DNA of 64,000 nt from assembly GCF_001540865.1 (NCBI RefSeq), contig NC_033629.1, positions 10,790,733-10,854,732 of the forward strand, written 5' to 3'. The translations under genes and the position numbers were made by a program. This DNA comes from Ananas comosus. Its lineage: Eukaryota; Streptophyta; Magnoliopsida; Poales; Bromeliaceae. The notes under the pieces are model-generated. The model was not told the DNA's origin, searched no databases, and was given only the letters and a program-made list of their open reading frames with translations. Positions 1 through 11,104 of this stretch are shown in pieces; within the stretch, counting starts at the first letter, position 1; the number at the start of each line of letters is the position of its first letter.

Positions 1-97
1 ATCAATTAACGAGCGATCGTCGATTCGAAAACTCCATCATCGAAAACGGCTCAAGAGCACGGAGGCCTCCGTGTCCTGAGAGCACAGCAGCCTGCTC
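1..97. mobile_element. Family A foldback MITE, right-end fragment
   Basis: The segment matches the right terminus of the A elements at 5780-6316, 7005-7543 and 19431-19940. It has the CGATCGTCGATTCGAAA block, then a CATCGAAAAC block, then a near-palindrome with core GGAGGCCTCC, and ends at the TA run. The left part lies outside the window. Confidence 0.7.
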
Positions 98-98
98 C

Positions 99-130
<32 letters not shown>

Positions 131-197
131 GTATATATGTACATATATCTATATATGTACATATATAACATAATAATGTATATATGTATGTATGTAA

Positions 198-241
<44 letters not shown>

Positions 242-403
242 TATAATAGTACATATATATATATATAGTAGTATGTACATATATATATATATATACATAC
301 ATACATATATATAGATATATATTATCATACATATATATACGTACATATATATTATATATATACATATATATGTATATACTGTAATATATACATTATATAT
401 ATA
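98..403. repeat. TA-rich microsatellite
   Basis: About 300 bases of TA/TACA/TATG repeats with no coding signal. Open frames through it are runs of Tyr, Ile and Met and are artefacts of composition. It separates two MITE fragments. Confidence 0.9.
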
Positions 404-598
404 ATAGGAGTTCTGGCTATTTGTGCTTGTAAAAGTAACAGAGCACATTGGTGCTTGTAAATTTTTTATCGTTAGATCTAATACCTTTGATCATTTTTAC
501 CCGTTAGATTATACTATTCAACCAACCACCCACTCAACCCTAGGGGCCCACATCAACCTAACCGCACATCCTTTAATTAAGGCCGAAAACTACAAATA
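404..598. mobile_element. Family C MITE, truncated
   Basis: It has the family C body: a CGTTAGAT block, TTTTTACCCGTTAGATTATA, then the CCACCCACTCAACCC block and ACCGCACATCCTTTAATTAA. Full copies end with a second terminal palindrome. This copy stops at about 598, where copia integrase sequence begins directly. Confidence 0.7.
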
Positions 599-2830
599 AA
601 TGGTGTTGCAGAGCGAAGGAACCGTACTCTATTAGACATGGTTAGGTCGATGATGGCGCAAGCGCAACTTCCTATAAATTTTTGGGGAGATGCGCTTTTG
701 ACTGCAGCCTACATCCTTAATCGAGTCCCTAGCAAATCAGTGCCTACTACCCCATATGAGTTATGGAGCGGTAGAAAGCCAAGTTTACACTACTTACGCC
801 CTTGGGGATCAGCTGGATATGTTCACAGCCCCTCACGTAAATTCGAGAAACTCGGCCCTAAAGCGAGCAAGCATGTGTTCATCAGATACCCTGAAAATTC
901 GAAGGGTTATGTGATGTATGGTGAACACCCAGATGGTGGTATGACCGAGATTGAGTCTCGTGATGTGGAATTCCTAGAAAGGGATTTTCCAAGCATTGGT
1001 GAAATGCGAAGTGACGTCGGATTGTATGAGTTACAGGACGACGCTACCCTATCTGCGGTTGAGGGTGATCAATCACTTCCCGAAGTCGCTGAAGGAAGTG
1101 GTAGTGATCCTCCGGCTAGTGGGAGTGCTTCGTTAAATGAGAGCATACCCTTGGAAGTCGGCAATTCGGACCCTCCATTGCGTAGAAGTGAACGTGGACA
1201 TATTCCCCGTCGACATTTTGAGATCGAAGGGGATATTTTCATGTGTACTCCGCTCGATGACGATGAACCTTCTTCTTATAAAGAAGCCCTGCAGATGTCA
1301 GCTTGCAGTGAGTGGATGACTGCTATGAAAGATGAGATGGACTCCATGAGCAAGAACCAAGTATGGGAATTGGTTGACCTTCCGCCTGGGCGCAAGTCTA
1401 TTGGAAATAAATGGGTTTTAAAAATTAAGCGCAAGGCGGATGGATCAATCGATAAATACAAGGCTCGGCTCGTGGCTAAGGGCTACACTCAGAGGCAAGG
1501 GGTAGATTACAACGAGACGTTTGCTCCCGTTGTGAGATTTACCTCCATTCGTTTGATTCTAGCCTTAGTGGCACACCTAGATTTGGAATTGTTCCAAATG
1601 GATGTCAAAACAGCTTTTCTCAACGGAGAATTAGCAGAGGAGATCTATATGGATCAACCTGAGGGTTTTGTACTCAAAGGTCAAGAAGACAAAGTTTGTC
1701 GTCTTAAAAGATCCATTTATGGTCTCAAGCAGTCGTCGAGACAGTGGTATTTCAGGTTTCATGAAGCCATCACCTCTATCGGTATGTCCATGATAGAGGA
1801 GGACCACTGTGTATACATCAAGAAAACAGAGAATGGGATTTTATTTCTCTCTCTATACGTCGATGACATATTATTGGCTGGAAATGACATGGAGTTAATC
1901 AATACCACTAAGGAGTGGTTGTCTCTCAACTTTGAAATGAAAGACATGGGTGAGGCGAGCTATGTGCTCGGAGTAAAGGTCATCCGTGATCGCTCTAGAA
2001 GGCTTCTTGGTTTGTCTCAAGAATCTTATATTAAAAAGGTTCTAGAGCGTTTTAGGATGCATCATTGTAAACCCGTTGATACTCCAGTGGAGAAGAATCA
2101 AACTCTGAGTCTTGATCAGTGCCCTAAAACGGATAAAGAGAAGGAACAAATGAGTAGAGTTCCTTATGCGAGTGCAATTGGCAGTTTGATGTACGCTATG
2201 ATGTGTACTCGACCTGACATTTGCTTCGCTGTTAGCTTGGTAAGTCGTTACCAGAGCAACCCAGGACCTATTCATTGGCAAGCGGTTAAGAGAATCCTTC
2301 GATATTTAAAAGGAACCAGTGATCTCGTTCTCTGTTTTCAAGGAGGGGACTTGAGATTGAAAGGATATAGTGATGCTGATTGGGGCGGTGATAGAGATGA
2401 GCGCAGGTCCACCTCAGGCTATGTGTTTATGCTTGGAGGTGGGGCAATTTCCTGGTGCAGTAAGAAGCAGAGCTGCATTGCCTTATCAACCATGGAAGCG
2501 GAATACGTTGCTTGTTCAGCGGCCGTACAGGAGGCAGTTTGGCTGAGGAGATTTCTCCAGCACCTCGACATCGTGACTCGAGCAAATGAACCTGTTGAGA
2601 TGTTCTCTGACAGCATGGCTGCCCTGGCGTATGTGAAGGATCCCAAGTATCATGGCAGGACCAAGCATATTGATATCCGATTTCACTACATTCGAGATAT
2701 GATTAAGCTAGGCGAGGTCGTTCTTAAACATATTTCCACCACTAGGATGGTGGCTGATCCGTTGACCAAGCCGATAGCTAGGGATGTGTTCCAGACCCAC
2801 GTTGGGAGTTTGGGTCTTCGTAGGTTTTGA
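599..2830 (+). CDS. Ty1-copia Pol, C-terminal part (integrase end, RT, RNase H)
   Basis: The reading frame is open from 599 to the stop at 2830. The first in-frame ATG is at 638, but it lies inside integrase and is probably not a natural start. Counting from 638, residues 1-65 are the integrase C-terminal region, including a [11 protein letters not shown] motif. Residues about 225-470 are reverse transcriptase, with [23 protein letters not shown] and the catalytic YVDD at residues 407-410. Residues about 570-720 are RNase H, with [20 protein letters not shown] and [12 protein letters not shown]. No stop or frameshift interrupts these domains, so decay is young or the frame survived by chance. 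Normal copia polyproteins are about 1300 residues, so roughly the N-terminal half is missing. Confidence 0.93.
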   Translation, partial: NGVAERRNRTLLDMVRSMMAQAQLPINFWGDALLTAAYILNRVPSKSVPTTPYELWSGRKPSLHYLRPWGSAGYVHSPSRKFEKLGPKASKHVFIRYPENSKGYVMYGEHPDGGMTEIESRDVEFLERDFPSIGEMRSDVGLYELQDDATLSAVEGDQSLPEVAEGSGSDPPASGSASLNESIPLEVGNSDPPLRRSERGHIPRRHFEIEGDIFMCTPLDDDEPSSYKEALQMSACSEWMTAMKDEMDSMSKNQVWELVDLPPGRKSIGNKWVLKIKRKADGSIDKYKARLVAKGYTQRQGVDYNETFAPVVRFTSIRLILALVAHLDLELFQMDVKTAFLNGELAEEIYMDQPEGFVLKGQEDKVCRLKRSIYGLKQSSRQWYFRFHEAITSIGMSMIEEDHCVYIKKTENGILFLSLYVDDILLAGNDMELINTTKEWLSLNFEMKDMGEASYVLGVKVIRDRSRRLLGLSQESYIKKVLERFRMHHCKPVDTPVEKNQTLSLDQCPKTDKEKEQMSRVPYASAIGSLMYAMMCTRPDICFAVSLVSRYQSNPGPIHWQAVKRILRYLKGTSDLVLCFQGGDLRLKGYSDADWGGDRDERRSTSGYVFMLGGGAISWCSKKQSCIALSTMEAEYVACSAAVQEAVWLRRFLQHLDIVTRANEPVEMFSDSMAALAYVKDPKYHGRTKHIDIRFHYIRDMIKLGEVVLKHISTTRMVADPLTKPIARDVFQTHVGSLGLRRF

Positions 2831-3872
2831 TTTATGGACATTATTTTGTATTTTACGCTTTATTAATGAAAATGTGTTTTTTCTTTTAATGTGATTGCGT
2901 AATTGATACTAGTAGGCACATATTCGTTAAGTCACCGGGCTCAGATCAGCCCACTCACACGGGTGATCGCCCTGGCACCTAGGTGGTGAGCAGGATGAGA
3001 CTAAATAATCATATTGAACTTGAGTAGTTGTAATATGATTGCTTTGTTCATATACGTTATGAATAAAGTGTTAACGTAATTTAAAAGTCGCCTTAATTAG
3101 TTTAAGATGAGACTCTCAAGAGTCAGATATGAATTTTTGGTGAAATTTCATATCGAGCCTGTATAGTAGCCGAACCTAAGTGCTCAGGTTAGAGAGATGA
3201 CTTGAGTTGTGGTGGTTAGATACCTTAGTGGTACCTAGACCAAGGTTCGTATGGCGTTCTTTCAGAGCGTGACATGTCCCATTGAGTGGGAGCTCCGCCA
3301 TAGCATACATATCATACTGTATGTGCTTGTCGACCAGTTAGTAGAGTGACATAAGCTCTTCCCTCCATGTCACTGTGTGAGCACTAACCCTTTTGTGCCC
3401 TCGACTTAGAACTACGTTATGAAGTGGAGGTCAAAAGTAACTAACTTAGCGTGTATCTCAGGGTCATGAGAAAATACGATCTCGCGGAGCACGTCTAGTA
3501 AAGTGCTTGGACCAATATGGATTAACGTGAGGGGCTGAGGAAGATGTTTCGATAACACACCACGTAAGTCTTGTGACTCATTGCCCGGGCGGTTATCTCG
3601 GTTGTGTTACTTGAGATAATCATGAGTACGAGAAATAACGGTGGGGTCGAGCCCTGTCATTACAGGAGAGGGACTTTGTGATGCTTGATCCGGTGTGTGT
3701 TGAAACGTCTAGGGCATAGACGAATTAAGTCAGTGATGTGCTATATTAGTTGGATGGTGACTTAATTTAGCACTCCTGCATGTGGTTCTTTTCGTCAGGT
3801 TGCACGCTCTATTACCCGTATGAAGAGACGAATAAGTGAGAGAGAGTTGGCCAATGTGGCCAAGTGGGAGAT
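2831..3872 (+). other. Copia 3' non-coding region with polypurine tract
   Basis: No open frame of note occurs between the pol stop and the LTR. The purine-rich AAGTGGGAGA at about 3862-3871 abuts the LTR start and is the probable second-strand primer site. A long 3' spacer of this kind occurs in several plant copia lineages. I see no env-like frame. Confidence 0.6.
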
Positions 3873-4466
3873 TGTTGCCATATGGTGTGTCCACATTGGC
3901 GGGTTATGATTTGACCCGATCCACATAAGTTATGGATCATGATTCATCCTAACAAGTTTAGGATAAGTATAAATTATATGTTTCTTATCAGTTAAGAAAC
4001 ATATCTTATAATGGATATTTATTATATGTTAATAAATATCCCAATCCTTATCCTAATCTATAGGAGATTCAGGATATTTAGGGGTTCCGTTATTTTTATA
4101 TATACGCCCCCGTTTTCTCCCGTAGAAGAGACGATCGAATACGATCTAATTCGAGAATCCACAAAATCTTTCTTCTTCTCTCTTCTCTTCCTCTCTGGGA
4201 TTTCCACCTACGTTCCCGGGGTTTTAGGGTGTGGACATAGGAGAGGACTCTGGTAGCCCTCTCCGATTGGCATCCGTGACGTAAGGCGATCCGTTCCGTG
4301 ACGTAAGGCGTACGCGTGGAAGAAGACGAGAAACGTGGGAGATCCAGAAGCATCGAGACAAGGACGATCCAAGAAGGCTTGTAGAACGAGCAATCCGATC
4401 CGATTCCGGTTCCCGGATACGTTGGCTATCCGGTTTGTAAGTTTTCGTTGCCTATTATTTCCAACA
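3873..4466 (+). mobile_element. Copia 3' LTR
   Basis: The segment starts TGTTGCC directly after the polypurine tract and ends TTTCCAACA. This is the TG...CA form with a short TGTTG/CAACA inverted repeat typical of copia LTRs. It is 594 bp long and contains a TATATATA box near 4098. A target duplication cannot be tested because the 5' side is lost. Confidence 0.8.
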
Positions 4467-4787
4467 GTTAATATAATCTGAAGTTAATAGTACAAATGAA
4501 CGGCGTCCCCTCCAAAGTTAAACGCGAATAATAGTTCAAGACAGTGTTAATAAAAGAACAATAGTTTATAAAAGAGTGCAATGAAACTTGTAAGAGTGCA
4601 ATACGGTGGTCGAACGGTTCAGCGTGTAAAAACGGGAGGCTTCTCTCGAGCTCTCTAATATCTTTTCTGCATACGGCGTTAAAACACTGATAATCTTCTC
4701 CCCAGCATTTTTCCTCCGGTAAAAATAATACGCTGTTTTCTTTCGTGTTTCCTCGACAAGGTAGGTAATTGGAAAGCTCTTTAAATG
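4467..4787. other. Sequence between LTR and MULE remnant
   Basis: No recognisable gene. An open frame on the minus strand (4468-4791) follows the transposase frame but does not match the conserved continuation of MULE transposases, so I do not call it coding. It may be decayed 3' sequence or an intron of the MULE. Confidence 0.4.
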
Positions 4788-5560
4788 TCAAATAACACTA
4801 TTTATCGTCTCGGCATAGTTGGAAGTGAGCATTGAATAACGCCTTCCAAAGAAGCAATGGATAGCCCACCTATGCCGAGGAAGTTTGACCACATACTTGA
4901 ACTGTTCCGGGTTCAAATCCTTCATCTTCTCCATGTGTTCGTTAAACTCCGCGATAGTGTATGCACGCGTCGCCACCCAAAATCTTCTCCACGCAGGTGT
5001 ATTTTGTGGTGCGTGCGGGAGATTGGTAGACAAATGGTACATGCAATAACTATGAGCTGCATCAGGAAAAATATTGAATACAGCTTCAATCCAACCTTTT
5101 TGTCGGTCGGAAATAATAGTAAGTATACCGTTTCCTCTGCTCATGTCGCGATCACCGACGATACCATCCCGCAACTATTCCAGAAATCAGTGCCAGGAAT
5201 AGCGATTTTCACCTTCCAAAACTGCCCATACTAATGGCAGTATGCAGTTATTTCCATCAATACATGACGCCGTCAGCATAGCACCTCTAAACTTACCAGT
5301 TAGGAAAGTATCTGAAAGAATTACAAAGCGTGTAAATTAGTGCGTAATCGTGCAAAATATTGTATTTCGCATCATTATAATATACAATAGTGCAATACAG
5401 TTATATAATGGTGTGAACGTCGCTTATTAGTGTAAAAACGTGACATCCAGTCCAAACAACGGCCTGCAGTGCTTCCGGAATGCACGAATCGATGCACCAA
5501 ATGCGCAGAAAAAACGGTGGAAACGATCCTTGTTCTGGTAAAATAGCTGAAGACATGCAT
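4788..5560 (-). pseudogene. Mutator-like (MULE) transposase fragment
   Basis: Read on the minus strand, three blocks of a MuDR-type transposase appear in order. Near 5530-5445 is an AFGASIRAFRKHCRPLFGLD-like block. Near 5320-5190 is DTFLTGKFRGAML followed by CIDGNN and VWAVLEGENRYSW. In 5174-4788 are TIISDRQKGW (a catalytic-region Asp), AHSYCMYHL, the WVATRAYTIAEFNEHM block and NYAETINSVI. In-frame stops occur at 5187-5189 and 5175-5177, exactly where the family has W-x-W-F-L. A spacer of about 130 bp with no coding sense separates the first two blocks and may be a degenerate intron. No zinc finger or SWIM domain is visible. The gene is non-functional. Confidence 0.85.
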
Positions 5561-5779
5561 CCGCATCTCCATTCCTCAGCTCTCGTATGTACGACGAAAG
5601 TGCAGCGAAATACTGTCAATGTAAGCTAATCCATGCTTATGGACTTTAATTTTATGTGGTAGATTCTTTTTGAGGAAAAAAAGTAGGCTTTTTTTATGCA
5701 GGAAAGAAAAAAACTTTTCTCTCGCCATCTCAGCTAATAGGTCTTGAGTGGTACCAGACGCACTCTATATATATATATA
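5561..5779. other. Decayed MULE flank and MITE end remnant
   Basis: No gene is seen. At 5750-5767 the sequence ACCAGACGCACTCTA matches the right terminus of family A copies. It faces the next copy across a short TA run, so a second A terminus sits back to back here. Confidence 0.5.
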
Positions 5780-6316
5780 GACTGCGTCTGGTATGCTTTT
5801 GGAAGCACGGAGCGCTCCGTGCTTTCAAGTTGTTTTCGATGTTCGGACTTTCGAATCGACGATCGGCTCCATTAGAGTTGATCTAGAGTATTTGAAGTAC
5901 CTAGAAAATAAATTTTGTGATTTTTCGATATCATTTGCCTAGTGATCGAAGGGGCTCAAAATCAATAATTTTAACGGCCGTGGTGAGGCCCTTGCCAGTT
6001 TAACGGTATAGAAAATCCAAATCAATGAAATTTTGATAGAAAATTCTTTATACTATAAAACAAGATCAATAACTTTGATCTAAAATTTTAAATGTCATAT
6101 CATCATATTTTGTAAGATTTTATTTTCAGCCGTGATTTTGAGCCACTTCGATCACTAGGCAAATGATATCGAAAAATCATAAATTTAATTTTCTAGATAC
6201 TTCAAATACTGTAGATACTCTATACGGAACCGATCGTCGATTTGAAAGTCCGAACATCGAAAACAACTTGGAAGCACGGAAGCGCTCTGTGCTTCCAGAA
6301 GCGTACCAATGCGCTA
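5780..6316. mobile_element. Family A foldback MITE, copy 1
   Basis: The roughly 540-bp element reads as two inverted arms of about 200 bp around a short centre. Matching arm landmarks are GAATCGACGATCGG against CCGATCGTCGATTTG, and TTTTTCGATATCATTTGCCT against AGGCAAATGATATCGAAAAA. Just inside each end is a near-palindrome with core ACGGAGCGCTCCGT. No open frame is credible. It is bordered by TA repeats. The Mutator-type assignment comes from the 9-bp duplication at the copy 30279-30821. Confidence 0.85.
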
Positions 6317-6320
6317 TATT

Positions 6321-6389
<69 letters not shown>

Positions 6390-6394
6390 AGAGA
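6317..6394. repeat. Compound (TA)n(GA)n microsatellite
   Basis: A TA run followed by a GA run of about 40 bases lies between two MITEs. The same TA-then-GA arrangement recurs beside elements at 6940-7004, 12931-13036, 14590-14640 and 21396-21453. Confidence 0.9.
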
Positions 6395-6934
6395 GAGTTT
6401 TGCTAGGACTACTATCAGTAGTAAACGAGCCGTTTTTACTACCTATTTGTTTCGATGATAGAGCTTCAAATTGACGATCGGCTCCGTTGAACCATGATCT
6501 ATACCACTTGAAATGTTTAGAAATCAAATTTCAATCTTTTCGAATCATTTGCCTAATGATTAAAGGGTTCAAAATTTGTATTTTAATGGTCAATTAGAGG
6601 CGTTTTCTCGTTTAACGCGTAAAGATATCCAAATCAATTGAATTTTTGTTAGAAATTTTTTAAACTATTTAAAACAAGATCTATACTCTTGATCTTGATT
6701 ATAAGACTCCTATTCATCATTTTTTAAAGAATTTCATTTTCAGCCATTCATTTTTTCTGTTCACTTGATGGATAAAAGAACAATATCGAAAGTGCGTGAA
6801 ATTTGATTTCTAGGTAGTTTAAAATGGTTAGATATATTTCACGGAGGCGATCGTTAATTTGGAAGCTCTATTATTGAAGAACAAATAGGTAGTAAAACGG
6901 GCTCGTTTACTACTGATAGTATTATAGCTCAACT

Positions 6935-6943
<9 letters not shown>
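6395..6943. mobile_element. Family B foldback MITE, copy 1
   Basis: The ends are GCTAGGACTACTATCAGTAG and, inverted, TACTGATAGTATTATAGCT. The arms match the second copy at 21454-21999 across the CATTTGCCTAATGAT block and the AAACAAGATCTATACTCTTG centre. The body is homologous to family A but has a different end palindrome (GTAAACGAG/CTCGTTTAC). Confidence 0.83.
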
Positions 6944-7002
<59 letters not shown>

Positions 7003-7004
7003 TG
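6944..7004. repeat. Compound (TA)n(GA)n microsatellite
   Basis: TA and GA runs between the B and A elements. Confidence 0.85.
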
Positions 7005-7543
7005 AGGCTACTATGCTATGAAGACGGAGCCTTCCGTGCTTCACACCTCGTTTTCGATGTTGCGATTTTCAAATCGTCGATCGGCTCCGTTAATACTTGA
7101 TCTAGATATTTGAAGTAGGCTAAAAAAAATTTTATGATTTTAACGGATATCATTTGCCTAGTGAACGAATGGGCTCAAAATCAACGGCTGAAAATAAAAA
7201 TCTTACAAAATGTAATAATATGACATTAAAATTTTAAATCAAAGATATTGATCTTGTTTTATATAGTATAAAGAATTTTCTATCAAAATTTCACTTGATT
7301 TGGATATTTCTACACCGTTAAACTTGCAAACGGCTCACTACGGCCATTGAAATTTGTTGATTTTGAGCTCATTCGATCACTAGGCAAATGATATCGAAAA
7401 ATAATAAAATTTATTTTCTAGGTGCTCCAAATACTCTAGATCAAGTTTAACGGAGCCGATCGACGATTCGAAAGTCGCAACATCGAAAATGAAGTGGAAG
7501 CACGGAAGGCTCCGTGCTTCCGATAGCATAGTAGCCTCACTCT
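7005..7543. mobile_element. Family A foldback MITE, copy 2
   Basis: The outer ends GTGAGGCTACTATGCTAT and ATAGCATAGTAGCCTCAC are perfect inverted repeats. The near-palindromes at each end have core ACGGAGCCTTCCGT on the left and its counterpart on the right. The internal arms match copy 1 through CATTTGCCTAGTGA and TCACTAGGCAAATG. It is flanked by GA/TA repeats on the left and TA on the right. Confidence 0.87.
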
Positions 7544-9280
7544 ATATATATATATATATAGCTGAGCAGTATATAGGTTGCAAAATTTTTTTTAAAAAAA
7601 TAAGTATTTTCAATTTTTTATATTTTTCTGGTGATCAATAAATATCTCCGGCATATGTTATTAGAATTGCGAGCAATTCAGTATTACTAGGGAAAAAAAA
7701 AAGAAAAAGAAAATTAGTTTAATTTTTCGCTTTATTTGAGTTTTAATTGTGTGTGTGTATATACATATGTATAGATGGAAGAGGTAGAGGATGCAATAGA
7801 GAAGGGGAAAGAGGAGAAGCAGAAGAAGAGTGAGGAGGTGGAAAAGAGGGTGAATTCCAACATCAAGAGCTCTCAAAATTCTAAGTAATTATTAGTTACA
7901 TTAATTATGATGTACCTGTACTCACAACTATAATTAAAAATAATATTATCTAATATGCACTTCCAATTTTAAAAATATTTTATTTATTCTTGAAGGATCA
8001 GAATATTTTTGTTGATTTTAAATTTTCCTTCAAATATCCCCTTTTTTTTGAATGTTTATTAATGAATTGGGATTTTAGAAGGGTATTTTAGTGAAAGATA
8101 AATTTGAAAATTTGAATAGTAATCAAGGATAAATAAACAAAACTCTTTTTTTTTTTATTAGTCTTAGCATTTTTTTCTTGGTAGGTATACTCTATTTTTA
8201 CTTTGTCATGGATTGGTTTAAAAAATTTCGCTTAAAAGAAGTTTTACTTTAACTATGCTATGCTTTTATTTTTGTTTCACTGATTTGTTGTGTCCAATAG
8301 GAGAGTAAAGTGAAATTTGTAGAATCATAAGGTAATACCTTTGTTAACAATTAATACAGGGATCTTTATAGCGAAATAAAAATAAAATGAGTAGTTTAGT
8401 ATAAATTTTTGAATTATGGCTACTTTAAACTACATAGTTGTCACGTGTAATTTTTTTTGAACTATAGAATCATAAAGTGAAAATGTGACGCACCATGAGG
8501 GGGCAAATTGAAGTGTATCTTTTTTTTTTAATGGTTTCTTTTTTATTGTATGTAGAGGCCTCATTTGATATCATTGTTTTTACCTTTAAATGCTAATTTA
8601 TATATATAAATTTATACGCTGGCAGCAATTTTATTTTATTTTATTTTATTTATATCCAGATTTAACTAATGTGTGCAATTTATTTAAAAAATTTTTGGAA
8701 CTAAAGAAAATTACTTCTAAATTTTTATTTTCTTGCTGCCAAATTAATATCTTGAATATAATCTTTCCACCATTCTTTTATACGTTATTTTATGTAAAAA
8801 TTTTGTTTGAAAAATATGGCAATAAACAATATTAAATGAGGCATCAAGAGTGTGATTTTGGCTCTTCATTTGAATTTTATTTTATTTTTTCTTTCCATAA
8901 GTTCGAGGTGAGGTTTGAACTCAGAATTTTTTGCTTTGATATTAGATGGAAAAATATCAAATAATTATTTACTTTTAAAATTTTAAATTTTTATAAAACA
9001 GTAATTTAATACTGTATATTATATTTGATACAAATCAATGAAAATTTTCTAGATGGGATGCAAATTCGACTGTATCAGACGTTCTACCATTGTCAATCTA
9101 TTTTTAAGAAATTGAGATTAGTGCGAAAATATATAAAATGTGATGAGTACATAATTATTTGTGTAGATACTACTGAATCTGTGTACTCTCATACGTACTC
9201 AGCTATACAAAAATGTGCATCTGCACGCATAGTAATTTTGTTATGTGCATGCACAATTACGTATACGTAAATTAAAAGAT
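7544..9280. other. AT-rich intergenic sequence
   Basis: No supported gene. A 37-codon charged frame at 7774-7887 (mostly Glu, Lys and Val) follows a TATA-like stretch but resembles no family I know. The remaining frames are short and AT-driven. Confidence 0.6.
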
Positions 9281-9627
9281 AAACTTCAAATATTACCTCA
9301 AATTTCGCACTTTTTTATTTTAATATTATGTGGTTTAAAGTGTATTAATTTAGTATTCTGTGATTTTTTTTTTCGCCTGTCTTTTTGTTAATTTTTCGTT
9401 AAATTATATACAAAATACTTCAGATACCTCGCCTATATTTTATCGAATATTCACTTTAGTACTCTTTAGTTTTAACTTTGTCACTCATTTAACGGAAAAA
9501 AAAATAATAAAGGGGATAACAAAAAGAGAGAAATAAAACCACAGAGTATGAAAGTGATATACTTTAAATCATAGGGTACTAAAGTGAGAAAGTGCAAAAC
9601 CATAGGGGTGGTATTTGAAATTTTATC
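9281..9627. mobile_element. Family F foldback element, copy 1
   Basis: The ends are AAACTTCAAATA and, inverted, TATTTGAAATTT. Internal lines repeat the theme 'TAGTA-CC-TGTGGTTT-AAGTGTAT'. Both flanks carry TAAATTAAAAGAT (9268-9280 and 9628-9640), an apparent target duplication of 9-13 bp. Copies 2 and 3 are at 45176-45593 and 54573-54925. Confidence 0.7.
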
Positions 9628-9640
9628 TAAATTAAAAGAT

Positions 9641-10775
9641 TCAGATCGATGAAGATGAATACTGTGAAATTCGCAATATAAGGAAGAATAATGTGGGTCT
9701 TTTGAGTATTTACCTTTGAGACATGCAAGAATTGTTGGATGATGCGGGGAGTTTTCTGCTAAAGTTTTGGAATTTGGGAGGCAAACTTTCCTAGTTTTGG
9801 GTTGTGGGCTGATCTCGGATAGAATTTAGGTATATTCTTATCATACATCTTTTTTTTGCTGTCGCGCCTCCTCCCTTGCCCCCGCTGCCTCTGCCTCCTT
9901 CCGATGCGTTCTTCCGTCATCCTTAAATCTTTTAGTATTCTTGTTGTTGTCGCCATCCACAACCATGCGTTCCCCCGTAAGCTTGCTTTCGCGATCTATA
10001 CTACATTCGAGCTGCAATCTATGGAAGCAAAATTAATATGAAGAGTGTTGTTGGGAAGTTCTTCATTGAAGCTCTAGAATTTGGGAGGTGAACTTTCCTA
10101 TTTCAGTGTATCCCAGTCCAAAGTTGGATTTTGGGTACCAAATCCCAGCCCAACTAAGATCCGGCCCGATAGGCCATATTTTGGAAAATAATTTATTGTA
10201 AAAGTTGTACCTACATGTGACATATATATTTTAAATTAATCTTATTAAGTTACTAAACAGGGGCCAGAATTTAGATTTAGGGATAGGCCGAAAATGTGGA
10301 ATACATTTATCTTAAAATATAATGTTATAAATTATAATAAAAGTTAGATGCGCGAAAATACAAAAAAAAAAAAAAAAAAAGAATTTGAGAAGTTTCTTTG
10401 TCGGCTCAAAAGTCAAAATAATACTGGGAACTCTTTTGAATCGTGAAATTTGTTGACCATTGAATCAATAAATTTATGGGCAATTTCTTTTTCGATATGC
10501 ACGATTATAGAGATTTTTTCGGCTCACAAGTTTTATAAGAAAAAATTTTTATTTTGGCCCCTCTGGAGACTAGAATTTATAATATTTTGACTACAATTTA
10601 TAATATTTTAAAGTTTATTATGTCTAATTAATTAGGGATTCATATTATAATTTTCAAACATATGAGGGTCGTGGCCATTGTGGGCCTCAATATGGCTCCC
10701 TGGCCTATATAGCATGGATAAAAAAAACTTAAAGTAAAATAGTAAGCTAATAATGAAATAAGAGTCTGATTTACT
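9641..10775. other. Intergenic, no gene recognised
   Basis: A CT-rich patch near 9850-9910 and two imperfect copies of GAATTTGGGAGG...AACTTTCCTA (9769 and 10078) suggest an old repeat interrupted by a GC-rich segment. The rest is AT-rich. No splice-consistent coding sequence was found. Confidence 0.45.
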
Positions 10776-10779
10776 ATAC

Positions 10780-10857
10780 TTCTATGACTATAGATTTTTT
10801 TGTATTTATAAATTTTCAGTCGTTAGATTTATTTTTTTGATCATTTTTACCCGTTTT
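10780..10857. mobile_element. Family C MITE fragment
   Basis: The short segment contains TTTTCAGTCGTTAGAT and TTTGATCATTTTTACCCGTT, which is the left inner body of family C. It then collapses into a TA run that leads to the full copy at 10876. Confidence 0.55.
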
Positions 10858-10875
10858 ATATATATATATATATAA

Positions 10876-11104
10876 GTCTGGCTGCTATGCTATCGATAGC
10901 ACCAAGCACTTGGTGCTATCAAGTTTTCTGCCGTTAGATTAACTCCTTTAATTATTTTTACCCGTTAGATTATACTATTAAACCAACCACCCACTCAACC
11001 CTAGGGGGGCCCACATCATCCTAACCGCACATCTTTTAATCCAAGGGCGGAAACTTAATAGCACCAAGTCATTGGTGCTATTAATAGTATTCTAACCTAG
11101 TTCT
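10876..11104. mobile_element. Family C MITE, full copy
   Basis: The 229-bp element has terminal near-palindromes AGCACCAAGCACTTGGTGCT (left) and AGCACCAAGTCATTGGTGCT (right), each preceded by CTATCGATAG- or TATTAATAG-like outer sequence. Between them is the fixed body with CCCACTCAACCCTAGG. It is flanked by TA on the left and runs into the Helitron-like end on the right. Confidence 0.85.

Larger units (their letters stand above)
599..4466 (+). mobile_element. 5'-truncated Ty1-copia retrotransposon
   Basis: The element keeps the end of integrase, a full reverse transcriptase and RNase H, about 1 kb of 3' non-coding sequence and a 594-bp 3' LTR. The gag, protease, most of integrase, primer binding site and 5' LTR are missing. 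The left boundary is abrupt: MITE family C sequence runs straight into the integrase motif [11 protein letters not shown] at 599. The order integrase-RT-RNase H is diagnostic of Ty1-copia (Pseudoviridae-type) elements. It cannot be autonomous in this state. Confidence 0.92.

Noticed and set aside
37..448. Minus-strand open frames in the TA-rich start
   Set aside because: Translations are runs of Tyr, Ile and Met from TA/TACA repeats, with no protein signal.
4857..5234. Plus-strand open frame over the MULE region
   Set aside because: It is the antisense shadow of the transposase fragment.
7774..7887. 37-codon Glu/Lys-rich small protein
   Set aside because: Too short, purine-rich composition explains it, and no family or conserved context supports it.
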